From contig NZ_CP083370.1 of NCBI RefSeq assembly GCF_017488845.2, forward strand, positions 1,364,001 to 1,428,000: a stretch of DNA of 64,000 nt. Reading direction: 5' to 3'. Below are positions 53,169 to 63,609 of the stretch, in pieces. The translations under genes were made by a program, and so were the position numbers. Every line of letters begins with the position of its first letter. Position 1 is the first letter of the stretch. Under the pieces are notes generated by a model. The model did not search any database, was not told the DNA's origin, and saw only the letters and a program-made list of their open reading frames with translations. The DNA comes from Ensifer canadensis (lineage in GTDB: Bacteria; Pseudomonadota; Alphaproteobacteria; Rhizobiales; Rhizobiaceae).

Positions 53169-54983
53169 TTATTGGGCGTTCGCGTCCCACCAGGCGGGCA
53201 ACTGGTAGCCATAGAGCGGCACGGTGGCCGGCCGGGCAATATGCTTGCGCCGTGCAACCCACTGGGCATCCAAGTGGTAGAGCGGCACGAGGTAGGAATT
53301 GTTGACCAGCAACCTGTCATGGGCACGAACGGCCGCGGTGAAATCTTCTGTCGTTCTGGCCTGCAGGATGTTCTCGACCATCCGGTCGACGTCCTTGTCG
53401 GCAACGCCGGCAAAGTTGTCGCTTCCTTGGCGATCGCGCGACTGCGAGGTCCAGCGCCCCACCTGCTCGATGCCCGGCGAGAGCGTGGACGGGAAGGACT
53501 TGATAATGACGTCGTAGTCGAACGACTGGCTGCGTTGCTGATACTGCGAATCGTCGACCGTGCGCACGGAGGCCTTGATGCCGAGCGGCGCCAGGAAGCG
53601 CTGGTAGGCAAGGGCGATCTTCTCCTGGCCGGCATTCTGGCTCATGATTTCGAAGGCAAGCGGTGCGCCCTTGGCGTCGACCATCTTGCCGTCCTTGATC
53701 TGATAGCCGGCCTCGCGCAACAGCGAGACGGCAACGCGCAGCACATTGCGGTCGCGGCCGGAGGCATCCGTCACCGGCAGGCGGTAGGTGCCGTCGAGGA
53801 TCGCCGGGTTGATCTGTTCGCGCGCATCGCCGATCAGCCCGAGTTCGCGGTCATCGGCTGCCGCGCCTAGGAACGAAAGCGTCGAGTTCTGCCAGTAGCT
53901 CTGGGTGCGGGTGTATGCGCTGTCGAACAGGTTCTTGTTGACCCACTCGAAGTCGAAGACGAGCGCCAAGCCTTGGCGGAGCTTGAGGTTGTCGAACATC
54001 GGCTTGCGGGTGTTGAAGACGATGCCCAGCATGCCCGAAGGCGTCTTCGGTGTGAACGTCTCCTTGACGACATCGCCAGAGCGCACGGCCGGAAAATCGT
54101 AGCCGCGCGCCCATTTTGTGGCGCTGCCTTCCGGGTAGATGTCGATTTCGCCCTTCTTGAAGGCTTCGAAGAGGGAATTTTCCTGCAGGAAATACTCGAC
54201 GGAGATCTCGTCGTAATTGTCGAATCCGACCTTGGAAGGAAGGTTCTTGGCCCAATAATCCGGGTTGCGGCGATAGACGATCCGTTCGCCCGGCTTGACT
54301 TCAGCAACGCGATAGGGGCCCGAGCCAAGCGGGGCCTTGAGCGTTGTCTGGTCGAAGGTCGCCACATCGGTTGCATGTTTCGGCAGAACCGGAGAAAGCC
54401 CGAGCAGCAGCGGCAGCTCGCGGTCAGCATCTTCGGTGAAGGTGAAGCGGACGCTGAGGTCGCCGACCTTCTCTAGTTTCGCCACCTTCGCCATTCGGTT
54501 GCTGAAGGGAACGCGGCCCTTGTCGCGCATCAGTTCGAAGGTGAAGATGACATCATCAGCCGTTACGGGCTGCCCGTCCGCCCAGCGGGCATCCGGGTTG
54601 ATGTTAAATTGAATGAACGTCCGGTCGTCGTCCCATTCCACCGTCTGGGCGAGCAAGCCGTACATCGTGAACGGCTCGTCGCGGGAGCGTTGCATCAGCG
54701 ATTCGTAGACGAGATTGCCGTATTCTGGATCCCACATGCCGCGCGCTGTCGTGCGCATGCTCTTCAGGATGAAGGGATTGACGCTGTCGAAGGTCCCGAC
54801 CACGCCGTAGGAAATCTTGCCGCCCTTCTTTACATCGGGGTTGACGTAGGGGAAACTTTTGAAGTCCGCGGGCAGGGCAGGCTCGCCGTGCATTGAGATG
54901 GCATGCACGGGAGCGGCCGTCGCGGCGCCACCGAATGCGGTTGCGGCCAGCAGGATGGCCAGACCGGAAAGAATTGTGCGCAA
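53169..54983 (-). CDS. Peptide-type ABC transporter substrate-binding protein (SBP_bac_5, YejA-like)
   Basis: The 604-residue protein has a signal peptide (1-23, ending AATAA) and the SBP_bac_5 fold: DPEYGNLVYESLMQRS, DARWADGQPVTADDVIFTFELM (seen as WADGQPVTADDVIF), GSGPYRVAEVKPGERIVYRRNPDYW (seen as GPYRVAEVKPGERI) and a C-terminal PLYHLDAQWVAR. The family binds peptides or similar compounds in the periplasm. YejA relatives belong to the microcin C/peptide system YejABEF, but no permease or ATPase gene is adjacent, so the rest is elsewhere or the gene is an orphan. Confidence 0.9.
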   Translation of the reverse strand: MRTILSGLAILLAATAFGGAATAAPVHAISMHGEPALPADFKSFPYVNPDVKKGGKISYGVVGTFDSVNPFILKSMRTTARGMWDPEYGNLVYESLMQRSRDEPFTMYGLLAQTVEWDDDRTFIQFNINPDARWADGQPVTADDVIFTFELMRDKGRVPFSNRMAKVAKLEKVGDLSVRFTFTEDADRELPLLLGLSPVLPKHATDVATFDQTTLKAPLGSGPYRVAEVKPGERIVYRRNPDYWAKNLPSKVGFDNYDEISVEYFLQENSLFEAFKKGEIDIYPEGSATKWARGYDFPAVRSGDVVKETFTPKTPSGMLGIVFNTRKPMFDNLKLRQGLALVFDFEWVNKNLFDSAYTRTQSYWQNSTLSFLGAAADDRELGLIGDAREQINPAILDGTYRLPVTDASGRDRNVLRVAVSLLREAGYQIKDGKMVDAKGAPLAFEIMSQNAGQEKIALAYQRFLAPLGIKASVRTVDDSQYQQRSQSFDYDVIIKSFPSTLSPGIEQVGRWTSQSRDRQGSDNFAGVADKDVDRMVENILQARTTEDFTAAVRAHDRLLVNNSYLVPLYHLDAQWVARRKHIARPATVPLYGYQLPAWWDANAQ

Positions 54984-55254
54984 CGTTATCTCCAGTGAAG
55001 TGGCATTAGGCCGATTCCCGGCACGTTACCAATGCCGGTCGACAATTCCAACCGAAGCTATACGCAAATTCCGGCGGGCAAGAGGTCAAAAAAAAGCAAG
55101 AAACACTGGATAAACCGCACGAGCCAATGTAACAGGTGTTTCCGGAAACGGGGTCATGCATTTGCCTTATTTGGCCAACAGGACAACGGCGGCTGACGAT
55201 ACTCACCTGCGGAACGAATTGTTCCGTTACCGGATTTCAGGAGACGGAATCACA

Positions 55255-55884
55255 ATGATCTTCAAGTCGAACTTCACCAAACGTGCGGGACTGGCAACGC
55301 TGGCGCTTTCTGTAGCAGCTGCGGGCGTTCCGGGCGTTGCATCTGCCCAGCAGGCAGGTGGCAAGCCCCCGCAGGGTTGGTTCAAGGTCTGCACCAAGCA
55401 GGAAGACAACGATGTCTGCATCGTTCAGAATCTGCTGACAGCAAACAACGGTCAGCTCGTCACCGCAGTTGGCATCATCACCGTAACCGGCAAGGTCAAC
55501 CGCAAGGTCCTGCAGATTTCGGTGCCGTCAGCGCGACTGATCCCGACCGGCGTCCAGATGCAGATCGACGGCGGCAAGCCGGTGAAGCTCGACTACGCCA
55601 TCTGCATGCCCGACAAGTGCGTGGCTGAAGCCCCGCTGTCCGACCAGCTGATCGCAAGCCTGAAGAAGGGCAACGAGGTGGTCTTCACCTCCGTCAACTT
55701 CCAGCGCGCACCGAACCCGATCAAGATGGGTCTCGAAGGCTTTACCGGCATTTTCGACGGCGAGCCGATCGAACAGTCGCAGCTCGAAGAGCGCCAGCGC
55801 CTGCTGCAGGAAGAAATGCAGAAGAAGGCTGAAGACGCGCGCAAGAAGCTTGAAGACGCCCAGAAGGCGGCCAAGCAGAACTAA
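55255..55884 (+). CDS. Invasion-associated locus B (IalB) family protein
   Basis: I start at ATG 55255 (209 residues), with CAGGAGA upstream. The product has a signal peptide ending ASAQQ (about residue 31), the IalB domain with paired cysteines (FKVCTKQEDNDVCIVQNL and YAICMPDKCVAEA), and a Lys/Glu-rich C-terminal coiled coil. IalB family proteins are secreted or periplasmic proteins common in Rhizobiales. In Bartonella one member affects erythrocyte invasion, but most have no known role. A terminator follows. Confidence 0.9.
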   Translation: MIFKSNFTKRAGLATLALSVAAAGVPGVASAQQAGGKPPQGWFKVCTKQEDNDVCIVQNLLTANNGQLVTAVGIITVTGKVNRKVLQISVPSARLIPTGVQMQIDGGKPVKLDYAICMPDKCVAEAPLSDQLIASLKKGNEVVFTSVNFQRAPNPIKMGLEGFTGIFDGEPIEQSQLEERQRLLQEEMQKKAEDARKKLEDAQKAAKQN

Positions 55885-55911
55885 GCGCTTCGGCGCACGC
55901 CAGGAATAAAG

Positions 55912-55940
55912 AAACGCCCGGACGAAATCCGGGCGTTTTT
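55912..55940 (+). terminator. Terminator after the IalB-family gene
   Basis: AAACGCCCGGA and TCCGGGCGTTT form an 11-base stem with loop CGAAA, followed by TT. It begins 28 bases after the stop codon and fits as its terminator. Its A-rich left side could also serve the minus-strand hspQ gene. Confidence 0.8.
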
Positions 55941-55968
55941 CATTTGGGCGAGGCGGCAGTATCGGCCG

Positions 55969-56298
55969 CTAGTGGCGGAACGTCACCTTGGGCTTGTAAT
56001 GCCCGATGTCATCCTTCTCGAACAGGGCGTCGACCTGAGCGTGGCGTATCGGCCGATCGCTCTCGTCGGAAACCAGGTTCTGTTCGGACACGTAGGCGAC
56101 ATACTCGCTGTCGTCGTTTTCGGCGAACAGGTGGTAGAAGGGTTGATCCTTGCTTGGGCGGATCTCCTGCGGGATGGCATTCCACCATTCCTCGGTGTTT
56201 GCGTATTCCGGGTCGACGTCGAAGACGACGCCGCGGAACGGGAAAACCCGATGGCGAACCACCTGTCCGATCTCGAATTTCGCGTTTCTCTGTTTCAT
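55969..56298 (-). CDS. hspQ: Heat shock protein HspQ
   Basis: HspQ is a small hemimethylated-DNA-binding-type protein that affects stress proteolysis. The start is ATG 56298, with AAAGGA 11 bases upstream. A start four codons earlier (56310) leaves no spacing. The 109-residue protein has the motif FEIGQVVRHRVFPFRGVVFDVDPEY (seen as GQVVRHRVFPFRGVVFDVD) and FYHLFAENDDSEYVAYVSEQNL. The gene is convergent with the IalB-family gene and tandem after glnA. Confidence 0.92.
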   Translation of the reverse strand: MKQRNAKFEIGQVVRHRVFPFRGVVFDVDPEYANTEEWWNAIPQEIRPSKDQPFYHLFAENDDSEYVAYVSEQNLVSDESDRPIRHAQVDALFEKDDIGHYKPKVTFRH

Positions 56299-56420
56299 GA
56301 CGCAACACATCCTTTCAAGGGATTATCTGGGTTGCCAAACCCAAAACATCAATAGGGTGCCATGCACGGCTTCGTGTACGTCTTCCCTGCCTTCTTACAC
56401 CTCCGCGGCAGGTTGCCCCT

Positions 56421-56461
56421 AAAAAACAAGCCGACGGGGTCCCTTGAACCCCGCCGGCTTG
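56421..56461 (-). terminator. Terminator of the glnBA operon
   Basis: A stem of 14 positions with one mismatch (CAAGCCGACGGGGT with ACCCCGCCGGCTTG, loop CCCTTGA) is followed on the minus strand by TTTTTT at 56426-56421. It lies 50 bases after the glnA stop. Confidence 0.8.
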
Positions 56462-56510
56462 CCACGTCGTTTCGGGCCGGGTGCGGCATCCGCCGTCCGA
56501 CCCGTCGGTC

Positions 56511-57920
56511 TTAGACCGAGTAGTACATGTCGTACTCAACCGGGTGCGGGGTCATTTCGTAACGCATGACTTCCTGCATCTTCAGTTCGATGAAGGAATC
56601 GATCTGATCGTCGTCGAAGACGCCGCCGGCGGTCAGGTACTTGCGATCCTTGTCGAGGCTTTCGAGCGCTTCGCGCAGCGAGCCGCAAACGGTCGGGATC
56701 TTCTTCAGTTCCTTCGGCGGCAGGTCATAGAGGTCCTTGTCCATGGCCTTGCCCGGATGCAGCTTGTTCTTGATGCCGTCGAGGCCGGCCATCAGCATCG
56801 CTGCGAAGGCGAGGTAGGGGTTGGCGGTCGGATCCGGGAAGCGGACTTCGACGCGCTTGGCCTTCGGGTTGGTGCCGAACGGAATGCGGCACGATGCCGA
56901 GCGGTTGCGGGCGGAATAGGCAAGCAGAACCGGGGCTTCGTAGCCGGGGACGAGACGCTTGTAGGAATTCGTCGACGGGTTGGTGAAGGCGTTCAGCGAT
57001 TTTGCATGCTTGATGATGCCGCCGATGAAGTAGAGGCAGCTTTCCGACAGGCCGGCATATTCGTCGCCTGCGAAGGTCGGCTTGCCGTCCTTCCAGATCG
57101 ACAGGTGCACGTGCATGCCCGAGCCGTTGTCGCCGAAGATCGGCTTCGGCATGAAGGTTGCGGTCTTGCCATAGGCGTTTGCGACCTGATGCACGACGTA
57201 CTTGTAGATCTGCATCTTGTCGGCGTTGCGAACCAGAGCATCGAACTTGACGCCGAGTTCGTGCTGCGCAGCGGCCACCTCATGGTGATGCTTTTCGACG
57301 GTGACGCCCATTTCGGACAGAACCGTCAGCATTTCGGAGCGCATGTCCTGGCAGCTGTCGATCGGCGGGACCGGGAAATAGCCGCCCTTGACGCGCGGAC
57401 GGTGGCCGAGGTTGCCGGTCTCGTAGTCGGTGTCGTCGTTGGACGGCAGTTCCGAGGAGTCGAGCTTGAAGCCGGTGTTATAAGGATCGGCCTTGTACTT
57501 GACGTCGTCGAAGACGAAGAATTCGGCTTCCGGGCCAACGAAGACGGTGTCGCCGATACCGGAGGCCTTCAGGTAGGCTTCGGCCTTCTTTGCCGTGCCG
57601 CGCGGGTCGCGGTTGTAGGCTTCGCCCGAAACCGGATCGAGAATGTCGCAGATGATGACCATCGTCGACTGCGCGAAGAACGGGTCCATATGCGCTGTTT
57701 CCGGATCGGGCATCAGCACCATGTCGGACTCGTTGATGGCCTTCCAGCCGCCAATCGAGGAACCGTCGAACATGACGCCGTCGGCGAACATGTCTTCGTC
57801 GACGCAGACGACATCCATCGTTACATGCTGCAGCTTGCCCTTGGGGTCGGTAAAGCGCAGGTCGACGAACTTGACGTCGTTGTCCTTGATTTGCTTCAGA
57901 ATATCGCTTGCAGTCGTCAT
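56511..57920 (-). CDS. glnA: Glutamine synthetase type I
   Basis: GlnA makes glutamine from glutamate, ammonium and ATP and is the main nitrogen-assimilation enzyme. The 469-residue length is normal. Motifs are [17 protein letters not shown] (about 52-68), [20 protein letters not shown] (ATP and metal region), and [18 protein letters not shown] Tyr in [12 protein letters not shown] near residue 400 is the expected adenylylation site. The start at ATG 57920 follows glnB by 65 bases and the pair is probably co-transcribed. Confidence 0.97.
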   Translation of the reverse strand: MTTASDILKQIKDNDVKFVDLRFTDPKGKLQHVTMDVVCVDEDMFADGVMFDGSSIGGWKAINESDMVLMPDPETAHMDPFFAQSTMVIICDILDPVSGEAYNRDPRGTAKKAEAYLKASGIGDTVFVGPEAEFFVFDDVKYKADPYNTGFKLDSSELPSNDDTDYETGNLGHRPRVKGGYFPVPPIDSCQDMRSEMLTVLSEMGVTVEKHHHEVAAAQHELGVKFDALVRNADKMQIYKYVVHQVANAYGKTATFMPKPIFGDNGSGMHVHLSIWKDGKPTFAGDEYAGLSESCLYFIGGIIKHAKSLNAFTNPSTNSYKRLVPGYEAPVLLAYSARNRSASCRIPFGTNPKAKRVEVRFPDPTANPYLAFAAMLMAGLDGIKNKLHPGKAMDKDLYDLPPKELKKIPTVCGSLREALESLDKDRKYLTAGGVFDDDQIDSFIELKMQEVMRYEMTPHPVEYDMYYSV

Positions 57921-57985
57921 TGTCAGTAATTCCCTGTGTGAGATGACGAGGTTTGAAAAGTGCAGGGCCGAGTGGCCCCTGAGGA

Positions 57986-58667
<682 letters not shown>

Positions 58668-60146
58668 ATGCACTCTTCGCTTCATGACGTGTTGATTACG
58701 CCGGCCGAAATGGCGGCTATAGACCTGGCAGCCGCGCAATCGGGGATCGACAGCTTCCTGCTGATGCGCCGCGCCGGGTTGGCAGTGGCTGCCGCAGTGC
58801 TCAGGTTGTTTCCGCAGGCACAACGCTATGTCGTGCTGTGCGGCCCCGGCAACAATGGTGGCGACGGCTATGTCGCGGCATCAGCGCTTGCCGAGTGCGG
58901 TGCGAACGTTGCCGTTTTCGCCTTCGGCGACCCGGCCGCCGCCCTTTCTGGCGATGCGGACCGTGCACGGCAACTGTGGGATGGCGCGATAGATCCGCTT
59001 GCTTCGCTCGTGCCGCATCTTGGAGATGTTGTCGTCGATGCACTCTTCGGCGCAGGGCTCTCGCGCGATCTGCCGGAACAGGTGGTGCAAGTAATTGAAA
59101 GGATCAACGCTAAGGGCGTGCCCGTCATTGCCGTCGACCTGCCGAGCGGCGTTGACGGTCGAACCGGGCAAATCCGGAGGGCGGCATTCGCGGCAAGCCA
59201 CACGATCACCTTCATGGCGAGGAAGCCGGGTCATCTGCTGCTTCCCGGCCGCTCCCTGTCCGGCGCGCTTGACGTAGTCGATATCGGCATACCGGCTCGC
59301 ATCGTGCAGGCGCAAGGCGGCGGCTGGCGCCTCAACACGCCGGCGCTCTGGTCAGATCAGGCGTCAAGGCTTGACGCGTCGACCCACAAGTTCCGCCGTG
59401 GCCATCTGGTTGTCTTCTCGGGAGGAGCTCAGGCGACTGGTGCCGCGCGGCTGTCGGCAGCGGCCGGTCTTGCCGCCGGGGCCGGTCTGGTGACGGTGGC
59501 GTCACCGAAATCGGCTCTTGATATCAATGCGGCACAACTGACGGCGGTGATGCTGAGGGAGATCGATGATCGGCAGGACCTGGAGCATTGGTTGCGGGAC
59601 ACAAGGCTCGGCGCTTTTGTTCTCGGGCCCGGGTTCGGCGTTGGCGACCGAGCGTGCGACTTTGCGCTACAACTTTGCGACCGCGCGCTGGTTCTCGATG
59701 CGGACGGCATCACGTCGTTTCAGGAGCGCAGGTCAGAATTGTTCGAGCGGCTGGCGGTTGCGGCCGGCAGGGTGGTGATGACTCCGCATGAGGGCGAGTT
59801 TGCCAGGCTCTTCCCCGAGATCGCTCGCGACGAAAAGCTGTCGAAGATCGAGAAGGCCCAGGCGGCGGCGCGGATCAGCCACGCCACAATTGTCTACAAG
59901 GGAGCCGATACCGTCATCGCGGGGGCGGATGGGAAGGTTGCCGTGAACGCCAACGCCCCGCCGTCACTGGCAACGGCGGGATCCGGCGATGTTCTCGCAG
60001 GCATTGTCGGTGCGCATCTGGCGCAGGGCATGCCGGCCTTCGAGGCTGCCGCGGCCGGTGTCTGGCGCCATGGTGCTGCCGGTGCGCGTGCCGGACCGGG
60101 GTTGACGGCCGAAACCTTGGTGACGTCGATCCCGCCGCTTGGCTGA
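58668..60146 (+). CDS. nnr: Bifunctional NAD(P)HX epimerase and dehydratase
   Basis: The enzyme repairs damaged NAD(P)H hydrates. The 492-residue protein fuses an N-terminal epimerase (NnrE, about 1-210, with CGPGNNGGDGYVAASAL and AVDLPSGVDGRTG) to a C-terminal ADP- or ATP-dependent dehydratase (NnrD, about 225-490, with GPGFGVGDRACDFALQL, VLDADGITSF, TPHEGEFARLFPE and TAGSGDVLAGIVGAHLAQG). The fusion is common in bacteria. It is divergent from glnB. Confidence 0.95.
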   Translation: MHSSLHDVLITPAEMAAIDLAAAQSGIDSFLLMRRAGLAVAAAVLRLFPQAQRYVVLCGPGNNGGDGYVAASALAECGANVAVFAFGDPAAALSGDADRARQLWDGAIDPLASLVPHLGDVVVDALFGAGLSRDLPEQVVQVIERINAKGVPVIAVDLPSGVDGRTGQIRRAAFAASHTITFMARKPGHLLLPGRSLSGALDVVDIGIPARIVQAQGGGWRLNTPALWSDQASRLDASTHKFRRGHLVVFSGGAQATGAARLSAAAGLAAGAGLVTVASPKSALDINAAQLTAVMLREIDDRQDLEHWLRDTRLGAFVLGPGFGVGDRACDFALQLCDRALVLDADGITSFQERRSELFERLAVAAGRVVMTPHEGEFARLFPEIARDEKLSKIEKAQAAARISHATIVYKGADTVIAGADGKVAVNANAPPSLATAGSGDVLAGIVGAHLAQGMPAFEAAAAGVWRHGAAGARAGPGLTAETLVTSIPPLG

Positions 60147-60160
60147 AGCGTTCGGCGTTG

Positions 60161-60198
60161 TAAAAAAAGCCCTCGGTTCGCTGGCGCGAGCCGAGGGC
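60161..60198 (-). terminator. Terminator after gpt
   Basis: GCCCTCGGTTCGC and GCGAGCCGAGGGC form a 13-base stem with one G-T pair and loop TGGC. On the minus strand a T-run at 60168-60162 follows. It lies 25 bases after the gpt stop and may also end the convergent nnr transcript. Confidence 0.8.
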
Positions 60199-60222
60199 GT
60201 ACATGTTGGCATTAGCTGATTA

Positions 60223-60720
60223 TTAGCCGCGCGTTCCCTTGGCGATCGGCTCCTGATAGGTGAAGCCCAGATCCCACGGAAAGTAGATCCAGGTGTCCTG
60301 GCTCACTTCGGTCACGAACGTGTCAACCATCGGCCGGCCCTTGGGCTTGGCGTAAACGGCGGCAAAATGTGCCTTCGGCAGCATGGCTCGAACTTCGGCT
60401 GCCGTCTTGCCGGTATCGGTCAGGTCGTCGATGATCAGCACGCCTTCGCCGCCATCCTTGGCAATCTCAGGCGCGATGCCCTTCAGCACCTTCATCTGTC
60501 CCTGCGTGTCGTAGTCGTGGTAGGAAGCGATGCACACCGTCTCGATCATGCGGATATTGAGCTCACGGCAGATAATGGCCGCCGGCACGAGTCCGCCGCG
60601 CGTGATGCAGACCATGGCACGCCATTCCTGCCCCTGGTCGGCCAGCCGCCAGGCAAGCGCGCGCGCGTCGCGGTGGAACTGATCCCAGGAAACGGGGAAG
60701 GCTTTATCGGGCAGGGACAT
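60223..60720 (-). CDS. gpt: Xanthine phosphoribosyltransferase
   Basis: The enzyme salvages xanthine and guanine with PRPP. I start at ATG 60720 (165 residues). The longer frame has no ribosome site. Motifs are the hood and purine site region ([20 protein letters not shown]) and the PRPP loop [19 protein letters not shown]. It lies 163 bases before a minus-strand CinA-type gene, so it may share or have its own promoter. Confidence 0.93.
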   Translation of the reverse strand: MSLPDKAFPVSWDQFHRDARALAWRLADQGQEWRAMVCITRGGLVPAAIICRELNIRMIETVCIASYHDYDTQGQMKVLKGIAPEIAKDGGEGVLIIDDLTDTGKTAAEVRAMLPKAHFAAVYAKPKGRPMVDTFVTEVSQDTWIYFPWDLGFTYQEPIAKGTRG

Positions 60721-60883
60721 TTCTGGGCTCCGGCTTGTCTGGACGAGGTAAAGGCGAAGCATCCGGCAGATCGGGCAGGCGCTGACGCTTCATCCTGATT
60801 TGCCGACATGCAATAGCGGCAATGACGGCCGGTGCGCAAGAGCTTCGCATCCTTCCACATCTGCCGGCTCCTCCCGCCGGCCG

Positions 60884-61639
60884 TCAGACTTTGGCGCGGG
60901 AGGCGGTGATCGTATCGATCATTGCCTGCACATCGGCAGCGGCCGCCGACAAAGCCTGCGGATCGCGCGCCCGCACGACGATGTCGGTGGAGAAGACCTT
61001 GCCGTCGAATTTGGGGTAGGAGCCGATGCTCGTCTCCGGATGGTTCTTCTGCACTTCGGTCAGCGGCGTGCCGATGTCGCCTTCCCCATAGGGCGAGCGG
61101 ACCGATTGCGAGAGCAACGGCGTACCGGTCTGCAGATCCGGCATGATCGCGTCGAGCATCGCCTGGAACACCTGTGGCACGCCGGCCATCACGTGCACGT
61201 TGCCAATGGCAAAGCCCGGTGCGGTGGAGACCGGGTTGGGGATCAATCGGGAACCCTCCGGCATGCGCGCCATGCGCTTGCGCGCGTCCGAGAATTCCAT
61301 GCCGCGGCGTTCGTACATCGCGCCGAGCAGTGTCATGGCTCGTTCGTCATAGATGCAGTCTACAGCGAAAGCCTTCGAGACCGCGTCGGCCGTGATGTCG
61401 TCATGGGTCGGCCCGATCCCACCAGACGTAAAGACGTAGTCATAGCGCTCGCGCACGGCGTTGATGGCGTCGACGATCGAGGCTTCCTCGTCGGGAACGA
61501 TGCGGACCTCGCGCAGATCGATCCCGACCATCGTCATCATGTCGGCGAGATGGCCGATGTTCTTGTCCTTGGTCCTGCCGGACAGCAGCTCGTCGCCAAT
61601 GGCGACCATGGCGGCAGTAACGATCTTAGGGCTGCTCAT
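60884..61639 (-). CDS. CinA N-terminal-type competence/damage-inducible protein A (MoaB/Mog fold)
   Basis: The 251-residue protein has the molybdopterin-binding fold: VAIGDELLSGRTKDKNIGHLA (seen as AIGDELLSGRTKDKN, about 14-28), FTSGGIGPTHDDITADAV and PNPVSTAPGFAIGNVHVMAGVP. It lacks the C-terminal deamidase domain of full-length CinA, so only the pyrophosphatase-type part is present. Standalone versions are common in Alphaproteobacteria. It should act in nicotinamide or nucleotide repair, or an unknown role. It is divergent from wrbA. Confidence 0.88.
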   Translation of the reverse strand: MSSPKIVTAAMVAIGDELLSGRTKDKNIGHLADMMTMVGIDLREVRIVPDEEASIVDAINAVRERYDYVFTSGGIGPTHDDITADAVSKAFAVDCIYDERAMTLLGAMYERRGMEFSDARKRMARMPEGSRLIPNPVSTAPGFAIGNVHVMAGVPQVFQAMLDAIMPDLQTGTPLLSQSVRSPYGEGDIGTPLTEVQKNHPETSIGSYPKFDGKVFSTDIVVRARDPQALSAAAADVQAMIDTITASRAKV

Positions 61640-61803
61640 TGGCGATCCTGCTTATGTGAGATGATTGTTCAGTAGCATCAGGTGATTGTTCGAGAATTGA
61701 GGACGCTCTGTTGACCGTACGGCTCCTGGCAACCGGATGCATTTTGATAAATCCTGCAGGCGACGGTAATCAAGCGGAATTGCCTGAATCCAAAGGAGCA
61801 TTT

Positions 61804-62403
61804 ATGGCCAAGGTTCTCGTTCTCTACTATTCGGCATATGGACACATCGAAACGATGGCCAACGCGGTTGCGGAAGGCGCCAAATCGGCAGGTGCCGACG
61901 TCGTCGTCAAGCGCGTTCCCGAACTGGTCTCGGAAGACGTTGCCAAGGCATCGTACTACAAGGTGGATCAGGCCGCACCGATCGCAACTATCGACGAACT
62001 GGCGGACTATGACGCCATCATCTTTGGCGCCGGCACACGCTACGGCACCGTTGCCTCGCAGATGCGCAACTTCATCGACCAGACCGGGTCTCTCTGGGCG
62101 CAGGGCAAGCTGGTCGGCAAGGTAGGCTCGGCCTTCACGTCATCGGCAACGCAGCATGGCGGCCAGGAAACAACCATTCTCGGCTTCATTCCGACCCTGA
62201 TGCACCACGGCATGGTCGTCGTCGGCCTTCCCTATGCCTTCCAGGGACAGATGGGTCTTGAAGAGATCAAGGGCGGTTCGCCCTACGGCGCTTCGACCAT
62301 CACCGGCGCTGACGGCGCGCGCCAGCCTTCGGCGGTCGAGCTCGATGCCGCTCGCTATCAGGGTGCGCATGTCGCCAAGATTGCGACGAAGCTGTCAGCC
62401 TAA
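61804..62403 (+). CDS. wrbA: NAD(P)H:quinone oxidoreductase, WrbA type
   Basis: I start at ATG 61804 (199 residues), with AAGGAGC upstream. An earlier in-frame start at 61711 is unlikely. WrbA is a flavodoxin-like FMN enzyme that reduces quinones by two electrons. Motifs are [22 protein letters not shown] (seen as [12 protein letters not shown]), [20 protein letters not shown] and [17 protein letters not shown]. It is followed by a strong terminator. Confidence 0.95.
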   Translation: MAKVLVLYYSAYGHIETMANAVAEGAKSAGADVVVKRVPELVSEDVAKASYYKVDQAAPIATIDELADYDAIIFGAGTRYGTVASQMRNFIDQTGSLWAQGKLVGKVGSAFTSSATQHGGQETTILGFIPTLMHHGMVVVGLPYAFQGQMGLEEIKGGSPYGASTITGADGARQPSAVELDAARYQGAHVAKIATKLSA

Positions 62404-62433
62404 GCCACGGAAAAGACTTGAAAGATCACAAGG

Positions 62434-62463
62434 AAAGCGGCCCCCGCAAAGGGCCGCTTTTTC
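62434..62463 (+). terminator. Terminator after wrbA
   Basis: AAAGCGGCCC and GGGCCGCTTT form a perfect ten-base stem with a seven-base loop, followed by TTCGTT. It begins 31 bases after the stop codon. Confidence 0.85.
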
Positions 62464-62635
62464 GTTGTTGCACGGCCTGTCACATTCTGATTCGCGAAAG
62501 TGGCCTATCGGCCTATTCCTGTGTTAATATCCGCCCCGTTCGGCATGAGAATGCCATTGACGAGGAGGAATATTGGGCCGGGCGGTAACGGCCCGCGAAA
62601 GGCGGGATTGCCTTTCGGAGTGCAGGGAGAGAAGC

Positions 62636-62878
62636 ATGGCGCGCATCACGTACTCCATCGTTCCCCACGACGGCGGTTGGGCCTACAAGGCAGCCGACGC
62701 TTTTTCGGAACCCTTTCCCAGCCGAGAAATGGCGCTGGCGGCCGCCAAGGCCGCAGCGGCTGAACAGCAGGTCGGCGGCGACGACGAGGATATCAGTTTC
62801 CAGGACGAAAAAGGCGACTGGCACTTCGAGCATACCGATGGCGGTGACCGACCCGAGGCAACCGTCGAAGACGGTTGA
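62636..62878 (+). CDS. DUF2188 domain protein, 80 aa
   Basis: The start at ATG 62636 has GGGAGAG upstream. The product carries the DUF2188 pattern: SIVPHDGGWAYKAADAFSEPF, then SREMALAAAKAAAAEQQ, a central acidic stretch and a short C-terminal part. The family occurs in Rhizobiales and is thought to be small and soluble, but no biochemical role is known. It is preceded by a 230-base gap with a terminator and followed by another small gene. Confidence 0.8.
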   Translation: MARITYSIVPHDGGWAYKAADAFSEPFPSREMALAAAKAAAAEQQVGGDDEDISFQDEKGDWHFEHTDGGDRPEATVEDG

Positions 62879-62968
62879 CAGACTTTTCGGACAATTTGAT
62901 CGGTCCGTTCCACGTAAGCTTCTGCAAGAGTATTGCGTCCACTGCATCTGCATAGCGGAGGATTTTCA

Positions 62969-63187
62969 ATGCAACACTACAGCGTTCAGATCTTCACCTG
63001 GACCGCCCGCAATGGCGTGCAACAGGTAGGGTCGGCAATTGAAGTCGATGCACTCAACCCTAAGGCGGCAGCGGTTTCCCTGCTTGGCCTGCGGTTAGAG
63101 GACAAGGGAGCCTGCACGAAACTGGCGGTCAGGGTCTGGCACGATGATGCTCAGCGGGCCGAATGCGATTGCTTCTACTACCACTAA
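62969..63187 (+). CDS. Hypothetical protein, 72 aa
   Basis: The start at ATG 62969 has GGAGG nine bases upstream. The product contains HYSVQIFTWTARNGVQQVGSA, a Cys-containing C-terminus (DCFYYH) and no recognised family. It lies 90 bases downstream of the DUF2188 gene with the same orientation, so the two may form a small unit. Length and a good ribosome site support it as a real gene. Confidence 0.6.
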   Translation: MQHYSVQIFTWTARNGVQQVGSAIEVDALNPKAAAVSLLGLRLEDKGACTKLAVRVWHDDAQRAECDCFYYH

Positions 63188-63282
63188 GCGGCACACCAAC
63201 TAAAGGCGGACTTACGTAGGGCCATCCGGTGAGCGGGTAGGCGCGCTGTGTTGCGCGTGAAGCACTTTCCGCAACAGCCATC

Positions 63283-63367
63283 TGGTGCGGGCGGCGGGGA
63301 TCGAACCCGCACAGCCGAGGCCGAGAGATTTTAAGTCTCTTGCGTCTACCAGTTTCGCCACGCCCGC
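63283..63367 (-). tRNA. tRNA-Leu (anticodon TAA)
   Basis: The 85-base minus-strand gene has acceptor arm GCGGGCG (63367-63361) paired with 63287-63293, anticodon arm GAGACTTAAAATCTC giving TAA, a long variable arm (class II, CGGCCTCGGCTG) and an encoded CCA. The length fits a leucine tRNA. Confidence 0.95.
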
Positions 63368-63609
63368 ACTGGGCGTTTTCAGTACCTTGGGCGTTATCGT
63401 TTTGGAAGGGCTAACAGCGGATTTTTCGTTGCCCAGTTCATGTGCCCGTGTTGCCCTCACTGGTTTGAAACAACGCCCGCGGAACGCGCGCCGGTGTTCG
63501 ATGCGCTACATAGGGTTTCGGGCCAGGGCAAATACGCCAAGGGCGTGCGCCCGACCATGGGTGAAAATATCCGGAAATCAGGGCGACCGAGGCCGCCCTT
63601 TCCTAAAAT

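Noticed and set aside
56481..57929. 482-residue plus-strand frame opposite glnA
   Set aside because: It spans the entire glnA gene on the other strand and has no family likeness.
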